Shown here: piece after piece, positions 15,122-24,784 of the stretch | How the letters are laid out: each line of letters begins with the position of its first letter | Numbering within the stretch: position 1 is the stretch's first letter | Assembly (NCBI GenBank): GCA_963722415.1 | Contig: CAVRNI010000027.1 | Location: forward strand, 1 to 64,000 | Reading direction: 5' to 3' | DNA from: JALOLG01 sp963722415 | GTDB lineage: Bacteria > Actinomycetota > Acidimicrobiia > Acidimicrobiales > Ilumatobacteraceae | Length of the DNA: 64,000 nucleotides | Translations under genes and position numbers: made by a program | Notes under the pieces: model-generated | What the model was told of the DNA's origin: nothing | Seen by the model: the letters and a program-made list of their open reading frames with translations, nothing else | The model's database searches: none

Positions 15122-17142
15122 TCAGGCTGAGGCGAGGCGGGCGACCTGGCGGGCGACCAGCGCGGCTGCCACATCGGGCGAGCGGGTTGGGTTCGGGGCG
15201 GTGCCCGGGTCGCAGGTGGACAACTGCACGGTCACACCGTCGGCCATCGTGGTCGCCGTTGCGCCAGCCGCCGCCGGTGCGAGCCCGGCCCATGCGACCG
15301 CCGAAACCTGCAGCACGCCGAGCGTCTCGGGCGTCGTCGCGGTGAACGTGCCGTAGACGCACTGTTGTGCGCCACGGAGCGCTGGGACGTACAGGTCAGC
15401 GCTGATCGAGTTGGCGGCGTCGGCCGCGGTCTCGGCCGGCAGGTAGGCCGCCAACACCGTGTACCAGAAGTCGCTGCCGCGGGAGGCTGCGTCGCCATCC
15501 TGCGTGTCGCCTTCGAGCATCAGCGGAACGGGTGCGGCCGTCCACGGCACGTCGAGCACGGTCGTGACGTCGACGCCGAAACCGGCGACCGCCGCGGCGG
15601 GATCCGGAACGACACCGAGCGACTCCAGGATCGGGCCGCCGAGGTCTTCGACGCCGATCAGCCGGTGCGTCAACGGCACCGGGAGCGAGTCGAGCGCCGT
15701 GCGGTTCGGGATGCTCTGTGACGGGCCGGCGACGAGCTCGGCGCCGAAGTGGTTGACGGCGAGCTGAGCAAGTGACGCCGTCTGGGTCGCATCGACGGCC
15801 GGAGCGGGCGTGCCAGGCGACAACTGATCGACCAGCGCGGCAGCGAGCGCGCTGCGCATCGCAGCGTCGAACGCCGGACCGGTCGCGGTGGCACTGCGGT
15901 AGATCTGTCCGTCGGCAGGGTCGTAGAACGCCGGCTGCCAGGTGCTCACGGCGGCGTTCACCGACGCGGCACTCGGCTCGCCCTCGACGAGGCCGAGGGC
16001 CCGCCAGCGGGGCATCGACGTCGTCAACTCGGCATGCAGCGTCGGGCCGAACATGAACACCGGCGACCTTGACCGCGTAGTCGGCCTCCGGCAGGACGTT
16101 GACCACCACGGGGTCGGCGAACTCGAGGCCGGAGCTCAACTGCAGCGCGTCGACGGCGGGCGCGACGTCCTTCGACCAGTCCTCCGGGAAGAGGTAGTCG
16201 CGGCCGAACATGAGCGCCCCGACGCAGAGTCCGGCCAGCAGCATGAGGACCAGGACCAGCTTGCCGTAGCCGCGGCGCTTGGCCTTCTTACGACCCTTGG
16301 CGGCCGATGGCGACCTGACGGACGAGGCCGCCGACGTCGACGATGTCATCATGGCCATCGGGGGTGCGGCAGCAGGGTCGGAGTCGGGAAGTCGCGGCAG
16401 ACCGTCGCCGACACGCCGGCTGATCAGCACGTCGGGCGTCGGGGAGTAGAGGGAGTCAGGGCTGAATCCGCTCACGCCGGCCGCGAAGGCGTCGCTGCCC
16501 GTCACGATCATCGGAGCGGCGGCGGGCGCGGGCGCCGGAGGAGCCTCCAACACGAGCGCGGCGGCCGGCGGCGGGGCATGCACGGGGACGGACGACCAGT
16601 GTGATGTGGCGGCGGGGCCGACCTGGGTCGCCTCGCGGATCTCGGGCAGCGGATCGAGGGTCGGTTGGGTGAGCGGGCGGGCTCGCGAGTCCTGATCGGG
16701 GAACATCGAGCGCGTCGACGTCGGGCTCGGCGCGGCAGCTGGCGGACCGGCGGCCATCGGCCCCGTGCCTGCCGTGTGCATCGGTCCCTGGAGCGACGCC
16801 GGGCTCGTCGTCGCCGGGGCAGTGGAGCAGGTCCGTCGTGGCCAGGTCCGTCGTGGCCAGATCGGTCGGCGAAGGCGTGACCGACGACCAGTTGAAGCGC
16901 GGGATCGGCTGGTGCGGTTCGCTGAGGCGTGCCAGCGCATCGTCGAGGTTGAACCGGAATCCAGCGGGATCCGAGATCCGTCGTCCGGCGACCCCCTCGA
17001 GCGGAGCGGCACCATTGGGGGCGGCCGGCGCGTCGCCGGAATCATTCACGAGATCGTGAGCGACGCGCGGGGAGGCGGGGTCGGCGGAATCATTCACGAA
17101 TCGTTCATCGGCCTGAGCCGGCCCGAACTTGAACGTTCGCAT
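15122..17142 (-). CDS. Membrane-anchored protein with extracellular domain, function unknown
   Basis: I do not recognise this gene as a named family. Joining two breaks (near 16840 and 16055) gives ~670 residues. An N-terminal cytoplasmic part of ~330 residues is rich in Pro/Ala/Thr, with a 15-bp repeat encoding TDLAT. Next come a basic stretch (KGRKKAKRRGYGK), one membrane helix (LVLVLMLLAGLCVGALMFG) and an extracellular domain of ~310 residues ending in a Thr/Ala-rich tail. The segment FYDPADGQIYRS, then a helix AALAAALVDQL, resembles the layout of zinc metallopeptidase-like proteins in which HELTHALQDQ would follow, but the histidines and glutamate are missing. It starts at 17142, 23 bp after acs, so it may share its transcript. 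Confidence 0.7.
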
Positions 17143-17164
17143 ACGGATCAGCTGGAGATGCGCC

Positions 17165-19120
17165 TCATTCGTCGCCGTCGCCGGCCGTCGCCCTCCGCTG
17201 CAGCTCGTCGACCACGGTCACGTCGGCCAGGGTGGTGGTATCGCCGAGGTTGCGCCCTTCGGCCACGTCGCGCAGGAGGCGACGCATGATCTTGCCCGAG
17301 CGGGTCTTGGGGAGGTCGGGGGTCATGTAGATCGTCTTGGGCTTGGCGATCGGGCCGATCTCCGCGGCGACGTGGTCACGCAACACCTCGACACCCACGT
17401 CGGCACCGCCGCGCAGGATCACGTAGGCGATGATCGCCTGGCCGGTCGTCGCGTCGTTGGCGCCGACGACCGCGGCCTCGGCGACGCTCGGGTGCGAGAC
17501 CAGCGCCGACTCGACCTCGGTGGTCGAGATCCGGTGCCCGGACACGTTCATCACGTCGTCGACCCGGCCGAGCAGCCACAGGTACCCGTCGTCGTCGAGC
17601 TTGGCGCCGTCGCCGGCGAAGTACCGACCGGGGAAACGGCTCCAATAGGTCTCGACGTAGCGCTCCGGATCACCCCAGATGCCGCGGAGCATTCCCGGCC
17701 AGGGGCGGGTGAGCGTGAGATAGCCCCCGCCGCGCTCGACGCGCACACCGGCGTCGTCGACCAGTTCCGCCGTCACACCCGGCAACGGGAACGTGGCCGA
17801 ACCAGGCTTGGTGGTCGTCGCACCGGGCAGCGGGCTGATCATGATCCCGCCGGTCTCGGTCTGCCACCACGTGTCGACGATCGGGCAGCGCCCGCCGCCG
17901 ATGTGCTCCTGGTACCACATCCACGCCTCGGGGTTGATCGGCTCGCCGACCGAGCCGAGGAGCCGCAGCGACGTCAAGTCGTGACGTTCCGGTTCGGCCG
18001 CCCCCCACTTCATGAACGTCCTGATCGCCGTCGGCGCGGTGTACAGGATCGTCACGCCGTACTTCTCGACGATCGCCCACAGGCGATCGTTGCCCGGGAA
18101 GTTCGGCACACCCTCGTACATCACCTGCGTGGCCCCGTTGGCGAGCGGGCCGTAGATGATGTAGCTGTGGCCGGTGACCCAGCCGACATCGGCGGTGCAC
18201 CAGAAGATGTCGGTGTCGGGGTGCAGATCGAACACGTACTTGTGCGTGTAGGCGACGTGGGTGAGGTAGCCGCCCGACGTGTGCATGATGCCCTTCGGCT
18301 TGCCCGTGGTACCGCTCGTGTACAGCAGGAACAGCAGCTGCTCGGCATCCATCGGCTCGGGCGGACAGACCGGATCGGCGGCCTCCATCAGCTCGTGGTA
18401 CCAGTGATCGCGACCGTCGACCATGGTGACGTCGTTGCCACCACGCTTGACGACGACGACGTGCTGGATCGTCGGCGCGTTGGCCACCGCGTCGTCGGCG
18501 GCGGCCTTCAGCGGGAACACCTCGCCGCGCCGGTAGCCACCGTCGGCGGTGATCAGCACGGTCGCCTCGGCGTCGATGATCCGATCGGCGAGCGCCTGCG
18601 CCGAGAAGCCGCCGAACACGACGCTGTGGGCGGCACCGATGCGGGCGCAGGCGAGCATCGCGACGGCCACCTCGGGGATCATCGGCATGTAGATGTTGAC
18701 CCGGTCGCCCTTGGCGACACCGAGGCTCTTCAGCACGTTCGCGAACCGCTGCACGTCCCCGAGGAGCTCGGCGTAGGTGATCGTGCGGCTGTCGCCGGGC
18801 TCACCCTCCCAGTGGAAGGCGACCTTGTCGCCACGGCCGGCCTCGACGTGGCGGTCGAGACAGTTGTACGACACGTTGAGCTCGCCACCGATGAACCACT
18901 TCGCATACGGCAGGTCCCATTCGAGGATCGTGTCCCACGGCTTCGACCACGTGATCAGCTCGGACGCCCGGTTGGCCCAGAACCCTTCGTCGTCGGTCGC
19001 GGCCTCGTCGTAGAAGTCGGTTCCGGTGATCAGTGCGTCGGCCTTGAACCCCTCGGGCGGCGGGAAGCGCCGCAGCTCGGTGGACAGGTCGTCGATCGTG
19101 TCGTGTTGTTCCTCCGCCAT
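17165..19120 (-). CDS. acsA: Acetyl-CoA synthetase (AMP-forming)
   Basis: Activates acetate with ATP and CoA. The 651 residues are full length and in frame. Present are the P-loop-like YTSGTTGKPKGI, DTWWQTETGG, GRYFAGDGAKLDDDGYLWLLGRVDD and the C-terminal LPKTRSGKIMRRLLR, where the penultimate-motif lysine is a known acetylation target in the family. The ATG at 19120 follows a strong GGAAGGGGG site. Upstream in-frame codons lack family similarity. Confidence 0.96.
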   Translation of the reverse strand: MAEEQHDTIDDLSTELRRFPPPEGFKADALITGTDFYDEAATDDEGFWANRASELITWSKPWDTILEWDLPYAKWFIGGELNVSYNCLDRHVEAGRGDKVAFHWEGEPGDSRTITYAELLGDVQRFANVLKSLGVAKGDRVNIYMPMIPEVAVAMLACARIGAAHSVVFGGFSAQALADRIIDAEATVLITADGGYRRGEVFPLKAAADDAVANAPTIQHVVVVKRGGNDVTMVDGRDHWYHELMEAADPVCPPEPMDAEQLLFLLYTSGTTGKPKGIMHTSGGYLTHVAYTHKYVFDLHPDTDIFWCTADVGWVTGHSYIIYGPLANGATQVMYEGVPNFPGNDRLWAIVEKYGVTILYTAPTAIRTFMKWGAAEPERHDLTSLRLLGSVGEPINPEAWMWYQEHIGGGRCPIVDTWWQTETGGIMISPLPGATTTKPGSATFPLPGVTAELVDDAGVRVERGGGYLTLTRPWPGMLRGIWGDPERYVETYWSRFPGRYFAGDGAKLDDDGYLWLLGRVDDVMNVSGHRISTTEVESALVSHPSVAEAAVVGANDATTGQAIIAYVILRGGADVGVEVLRDHVAAEIGPIAKPKTIYMTPDLPKTRSGKIMRRLLRDVAEGRNLGDTTTLADVTVVDELQRRATAGDGDE

Positions 19121-19271
19121 ATGGCCCCCTTCCGTGACGGGCTCGACTCTAGGCGCGACAGCCGACGGTCGGCCCGCCGACCCGGCCCCGCCGGCGGCTG
19201 ACACGAAAAGGCGGCGCGGCGCCCTGGCGCGAGTGCCATCCTCTCCGAGTCGATTACCGAGGGAGCCCATC

Positions 19272-20127
19272 ATGACCAACGACCTGTCCCGCCGCCTCGC
19301 CGCGCTCGAGGATGAGCTGGCCGATGTACGCGCCCAGCTGGAGCAGGCATCTGCTCCGGCGACGCCGTCGTCACGCCGCAACCTGTTGAAGGTGGCGACC
19401 GCCGCCGCCGTGGGTGCCGCCGGCGCCGGGATCGCATCGCGCAGCGCGGCGTGCGGCGTCCGGCGGACCAGCCATCCTCGGCCAGTCCAACGTCGCCGAC
19501 GCGGTGACCGGCTTCCAGAACAACGGGCCGTTCTCCGACATCTCCGGTCCGGGTCCGATCGCGATGCAGCTGACGTCGCCCGGCGGACACCTCCAGTTCG
19601 TCGGTGCACCGGGCGACACGGTGCTCGGCACCTACCCCATCGGCACCCTCGCCTACAACGCCTCGTCCGGCCTCGAGCTGTGGCAACCGAGCCTCGGCCC
19701 CGATCCCCGCCCGACCCTGCTCGCCCGTCCCGGTACGGCGGGTGCGCTCACCCTGCTCTTCGAGCCGGTCCGCGTCTACGACAGCCGACCGAACGCGGTG
19801 CCCGAGCTTCCCACGGACGGCCGGATCACGACCGGACAGGTGCGTACGATCGGTCTGCTCGACAGCGGTGCCGAAGGGTTCGGCGAGAACATCGACGGCG
19901 TGATGATCAACCTCACGGTCACCGACACGATCGGATGGGGATTCCTCACGGTGTTCTCGGCCGGGATCGCGGCGACGCCCAACGTGTCGAGCATCAACTG
20001 GTTCGAGGGCGGCATGACGGTCGCCAACCACGTCGTGTCGGCGGTCGATCTGGCGCAACTCAAGGTCGCGTGCGGCGGGGGCGGATCGACGCACTTCATC
20101 GTCGACGTGATCGGCGTCTACGGCTGA
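19272..20127 (+). CDS. Tat-exported surface protein
   Basis: Starts at ATG 19272 (TNDLSRRLAALEDELADVRAQ, a predicted short coiled coil). A twin-arginine signal follows (SSRRNLLKVATAAAVGAAGAG), so it is probably exported folded. A one-base shift near 19445 separates the signal from the mature part. The C-terminal ~130 residues (RVYDSRP ... DGVMINLTVTDT ... FLTVF ... NHVVSAVD ... HFIVDVIGVYG) match a beta-rich domain found at the ends of many secreted actinobacterial proteins with an RLLDTR-like motif. No enzymatic motif is visible. It is convergent with kup; the two stops are 18 bp apart. Confidence 0.8.
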
Positions 20128-20145
20128 CCGACGGGCCGGCGAGCT

Positions 20146-22032
20146 TCAGATCTCGACCTGCGTCCCGACCTCGAACACCCGGTCCGGCGGCAGGTTGAAG
20201 AACCTCGATGCGCTGGCGGCACCGCGGTTGAGGAGCACGAACAGTTCTTCCCGCCATGGATGCATCCCGGGCACCTTGCCGGCGCCGACGGCCTCGCGGC
20301 CGAGGAAGAACGTCGTCGTGCCGAGGTCGAACTGGAACCCGGGGATGGCGTCCATGGTGGCGAGTGCGTCCGGGACATCCGGCTCGTCCATGAACCCGAA
20401 GAGAAGCTCGAGCTGGTGGATGCCGGACCCGATGGGGGTGTACGTGACGCGGTGCTTCGGCTCGACGCGCGGCACCTCGGCCACGCTCACGGACAGGAGC
20501 AGCGTCGTCTTGTGCAGCACCTTGTTGTGCTCGAGGTTCGCCACGAGCGCCGGCGGTGCCGCCCCCGCATCCTTGAACAGATACACCGCGGTGCCTGGCA
20601 CGCGTGCGACGTGGGCGTCGAGCGCCTCCCGCCCGACCTCGGCCATCGGTCGCTCGCCGCGGCGGATCCGGGCGGCCACCAGCTCGCGGCCGCGCCGCCA
20701 CGTCGTCATCTGGATCACCAGACCCAGGCCGACTGCCAACGGGAACCAACCCCCGGTCGGGATCTTCGGCACGTTGGCGGCCAGGAACGCGGAGTCGACC
20801 AACATGAGCGGCGACAGCGTGACGACCGACCGGGCCGTCGACCACCCCCACCGATCCCGAACGACGCGGTAGAAGAGCATCGTCGTGATCAACATCGTCG
20901 TGGTGACGGCGATGCCGTACGCCGACGCGAGGGCGCTCGACGTGCGGAAACCGATGACCAGCCCGACGCATCCGATCATCAGCAGCCAGTTCACGAGTGG
21001 CACGTAGACCTGACCGATGTGGTGCGCCGACGTGTGGAGGATCTTGAGGCGCGGCAGGTAGTCGAGCTGCACCGCCTGCGTCGTGAGCGAGTAGGCACCG
21101 GTGATCAACGCCTGCGAAGCGATCACGGTCGCCATCGTCGCCAGGATCGCGAGCGGCGTGATGCCCCAGTCCGGTGCGAGGTTGTAGAACGGGCTCTCGA
21201 TCGCCTCTGGGTCGTCGGCGAGCAGCGCCGCCTGCCCGAAGTAGTTCAGCAACAACGCCGGCAACACGATCATGTACCAGCTGATCTGGATCGGACGCCG
21301 TCCGAAGTGTCCCATGTCGGCGTACAGGGCTTCGCCGCCGGTCACGACCAGGAAGATCGAGCCGAGGGCGAGGAACGCCCGCCAGGGATGGTCGACGAAC
21401 AGATCGATGCCATAGCTCGGCGAGATCGCACGGAGCACGGAGGGATGGCGGAGCACCTGGCGCAGCCCGAGCGCGCCGATCACCGTGAACCACACGATCA
21501 TGATCGGGCTGAACACACGTGCGATCTTGGCCGTCCCACGCTTCTGCACGGAGAACAGGGCGACCAGGATCGCGATCGTGATCGGGAGGACCCAGGCCTC
21601 GAACGCGGACGTCGCCACCTCGAACCCCTCGACGGCGCTGAGCACCGAGATCGCCGGCGTGATGAGGCCGTCCCCGTAGAGGAGCGATGTGCCGAACACG
21701 CCGAGCGTGATGACGCCCGCCATGATCCCCTTGGCCGCCACGCCGCTGCGCGGCATCACGAGTGCGGTGAGGGCCAGGATCCCACCCTCACCCTTGTTGT
21801 CGGCACGCATCACGAGGGCGAGGTACTTGATCGAGATGATGATGATCAGCGACCAGAACACGACCGACGCCACGCCGAACGCCGTCGAATGGTCGACCGT
21901 GAGCTCCGAATGGTCGAACGCTTCGCGGAACGCGTAGATCGGGCTGGTCCCGATATCGCCGTAGACGATGCCGAGGGTGCCGAACGCCAGCGCGGGCAGC
22001 CGCGGGGTCGCATGCCGTTCGTCCCTGGTCAC
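20146..22032 (-). CDS. kup: Potassium uptake protein Kup
   Basis: Proton-coupled potassium importer in the cytoplasmic membrane. The 628 residues are full length and in frame, with about 12 membrane segments in the first ~430 residues and a soluble C-terminus. Signatures are FGTLGIVYGDIGTSPIYAF at the N-terminus and MRADNKGEGGILAL after helix 2. It lies downstream of the first nuo operon, separated by strong hairpins (22073-22222), and probably has its own promoter. Confidence 0.95.
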   Translation of the reverse strand: MTRDERHATPRLPALAFGTLGIVYGDIGTSPIYAFREAFDHSELTVDHSTAFGVASVVFWSLIIIISIKYLALVMRADNKGEGGILALTALVMPRSGVAAKGIMAGVITLGVFGTSLLYGDGLITPAISVLSAVEGFEVATSAFEAWVLPITIAILVALFSVQKRGTAKIARVFSPIMIVWFTVIGALGLRQVLRHPSVLRAISPSYGIDLFVDHPWRAFLALGSIFLVVTGGEALYADMGHFGRRPIQISWYMIVLPALLLNYFGQAALLADDPEAIESPFYNLAPDWGITPLAILATMATVIASQALITGAYSLTTQAVQLDYLPRLKILHTSAHHIGQVYVPLVNWLLMIGCVGLVIGFRTSSALASAYGIAVTTTMLITTMLFYRVVRDRWGWSTARSVVTLSPLMLVDSAFLAANVPKIPTGGWFPLAVGLGLVIQMTTWRRGRELVAARIRRGERPMAEVGREALDAHVARVPGTAVYLFKDAGAAPPALVANLEHNKVLHKTTLLLSVSVAEVPRVEPKHRVTYTPIGSGIHQLELLFGFMDEPDVPDALATMDAIPGFQFDLGTTTFFLGREAVGAGKVPGMHPWREELFVLLNRGAASASRFFNLPPDRVFEVGTQVEI

Positions 22033-22072
22033 CGGACCCGCACGCTACCGCCCGAGGCGTGTTTTTCAGGAT

Positions 22073-22222
22073 GATGCCGGGCTCGGCCCGACCGTTCCCG
22101 TCGTACGGTGGGCCGAGCCGGCATCAGCAGCGCCGTAGACGCCGCCCCCTGTTGAGGGGATCAGTGGAACATCCGTCCGCCAGACGGATCTCCAGCACCG
22201 AGGGGTGGTGCCTGACACCACT
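22073..22222. repeat. Cluster of hairpins between methyltransferase gene and kup
   Basis: Four inverted repeats stand in a row: GATGCCGGGCTCGGCC with GGCCGAGCCGGCATC (22073-22125); CCCCTGTTGAGGGG; ATCCGTC-CGCCA-GACGGAT; and GTGGTG-CCTGA-CACCAC. The outermost is a strong stem that could terminate the nuo1 transcript. The GGTGCCTGACACC palindrome looks like a repetitive extragenic palindrome. No coding signal is seen in this gap. Confidence 0.6.
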
Positions 22223-22228
22223 TCATCG

Positions 22229-23285
22229 TCAATTCCGCGGCGGACTTGAACCATCCGCGGGAACGTCCCACTCGAGGACCGAGAATCCGCCGAGACCGGT
22301 CGGCTCGAGCAGCGCTTCGGCCTCGCCGATCCGGCTCCGCATCTGCACGGCCGCCACGTCGGGCGTCGATGCCCGCTCACGCCAGACGCGCTTGCCCTCC
22401 GCGACGAGATCGTCGATCCCCCACCTGCGCAGCCACTCCGCTTGCGTCGCCACGGATGCGGGTCGGGGCAGTTGGTCGACGGCCACCTCGGCGGTGATGT
22501 CCTGGGACCCCGGGGCGCGGAGGTAGTGCTCGCCGCGGGCGTTGCGCCGGTAGGTGCGCAGCCACTCCCGGTACGGGCGTTCTGCCAGCTGCGGCGGTCG
22601 TCGAGCCGTAGTCGACGGCGACGACGCGTCCTTCGCCGAGCAGACCGAGCGCCGACCGGACCCACGCGGCGGCCGCGTCCTGCACCGGCGCCCGCGCACC
22701 GTGCCTCGCCGGCACCGGCAAGACGTCCACGATCGCCGGCGAGGCGGTCACCGAGCACCTCGACGAACGATCCGTCGGCGTCGGCTGGCCACGAGCGCCT
22801 CACGCCACTCGCCGTCGTAGACGGCGAGGCGGAACGGCAGGTTGTCGAGCAACTCGTTGGCGAAGACCACACCGGAACCGACCTCGTCGGGCAGCGTCGC
22901 GACCGACTCGATCCCGGGCGGGTGCAGGTCACGCTGCGCCGCCGACACCTCGACCGCGACGTAGCGCAACGCGTCGCGGCAGGCGGGCCGCGCCGCGATC
23001 ACCGCACGGGCCAGCGTGCCGGGTCCGGCCCCCGCCTCGACGAACGTGAACGGTTCGGGCCGCCCGAGCCGTTCCCATTCGGCATCGATGAACCGCGCGA
23101 CGACAGCGCCGAACAGCGGCCCGACCTCGGCCGAGGTGATGAAGTCGCCGCGCCGTGCCGGCCCGTCCGATGTCGCCGTAGAAGCCGTGCTCGCCGTACA
23201 GCGCGAGTCGCATGAACTCGTCGAAACGGATCGCGCCGCCCGCGGCGTCGATCGCGGCGCGGACGTCGTCAGCCGCCGAGCGCAC
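22229..23285 (-). CDS. MidA/NDUFAF7 family (DUF185) SAM-dependent methyltransferase
   Basis: About 350 residues, rebuilt across roughly four one-base shifts. Family landmarks appear in order: FDEFMRLALYGEHGFYG, GDFITSAEVGPLFGAVVARF, the SAM-binding VEAGAGPGTLARAV, VFANELLDNLPFRLAVYDGEW, and VVAVDYGSTT. In mitochondria the homologue NDUFAF7 dimethylates an arginine of the 49-kDa subunit (NuoD) and is needed for complex I assembly. Here the GTG start at 23285 overlaps the end of nuoN by 17 bp, so it is the last gene of the first nuo operon and translationally coupled to it. A role in complex I assembly is inferred from family and context. Confidence 0.85.
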
Positions 23286-24784
23286 CGGTCAGGTCCTGCA
23301 GGTCGCCGAAGCGCAGGACCAGTCCCGGGAAGATTCCGAGGACGAGCGTGGCGGCCGCCGTGATGCCGAGCGCCGCCCAGATCGGCGCCGGCGGGGTGAT
23401 CGTGGTCGTGTCCCCGTCGGGCACCGGCCGCATCCACATCTCCCGCAGCACACCCATGTAGTAGCCGACCGCGATCACGGAGTTGACGGCGCCGACCACC
23501 GCCAGCGAGATGGCGGCCCACCCGCCGGCGTCGAGCATCGCCCTGAACACGTTGAACTTGGCCCAGAACCCCGCGAACGGTGGGACACCGGCGAGCGAGG
23601 CGAGGAAGATCGACATCAGCGTGGCGAGGCCCGGCGCGTAGCTGAACAGGCCGCCGTACGACGAGATCTCGCCGCTGCGGGTCTTGCGGGCGACGGCGAT
23701 GACGACGGCGAACGCGCCGAGGTTCATGAACGCGTACACGATCAGGTAGAACACCACGGCCTTGAGCGCCGAGTCGGCGCCGTCACCCGTGCCGACGACG
23801 GCGAGTGGCATCAGGATGAACCCGCCCTGGGCCACGCTCGAGTAGGCGAGCATGCGCACGATGTTCGTCTGGCGCAGGGCGGTGACGTTGCCAACCGTCA
23901 TCGTGAGCGCGGCGAGCACCCAGAGGAACGGTTGGTAGACGCTGTCTGCCGACGGGGAAGGCGACGAAGACGAGCGGCACCAGCGCCGTGAAGCCGGCCG
24001 CCTTCGCTGCCACCGACAAGAACGCGGTGACCGGCGTCGGCGCACCCTCGTAGGTATCCGGCGCCCACGTGTGGAACGGAACCGCCGAGATCTTGAAGCC
24101 GAAGCCGGCGATCACGAACACGACGGCCAGGACTTGCATCGCCATCAGCTCGTCGCCCAGCGCGGCACCGATGTCGACCAGACGGGTCGACCCGGTGGTG
24201 CCGTAGAGGAAGCTCATGCCGTACAACAGCACGGCCGACGCGAACACGCCGAGCAGGTAGTACTTGACGCCCGCCTCGTTGCTCTTGCGGTCGCGCTTGC
24301 GCCAGGCGGCCAGCATGTAGGCGGGGATCGACAGCAGCTCGAGGGCGACGAAGATGCTGACGAGATCGCGGCTCGACGTCATCATCACCATGCCGAGCAC
24401 GCTGGCCAGCAGCAGCACGTAGAACTCGCCCTGGTAGTAGCCGCCCTCCTCGAGCTCGGTCTGGCTCATCAACACGACGACGTAGGCGGTGAGGAGGAAC
24501 ACCGCCTTGAGCACGAGCGCGTACTCGTCGACCACGTACCGGCCGTCGAACATCGACCGCACGTCGTCGCCGACGACGGCGAGCGTGACGACCGGGAGGA
24601 ACGCGCCGAGCAGGACGAACCCGGTGAGCGTCGCCATCGCCCACTTCTTCGACTCGTCGACCCACAGGTCGATGAACAGCACGAGGTTGATCCCCACGAC
24701 GAGCACCAGCTCGGGGGCGAGCGCGTGCCAGTCGATGACCGGCGCTACGAAGTCGCCGACCTGGGCGAGGATCGTCGAGATCAC
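23269..24784 (-). CDS. nuoN: NADH-quinone oxidoreductase subunit N (first cluster)
   Basis: Antiporter-like membrane subunit of complex I. It starts at GTG 24784 (ISTILAQVGDFVAPVIDWHALAPEL), overlapping the nuoM stop as GTGA. Core motifs KISAVPFHTWAPDTYEGAPTPVTAFL and ALRQTNIVRMLAYSSVAQGGF carry the proton-channel lysine and histidine region. One extra base in GGGG at 23954-23957 breaks the frame after LVFVAFP; the rest is clean to the stop at 23269. About 505 residues with ~14 predicted helices. Confidence 0.93.
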
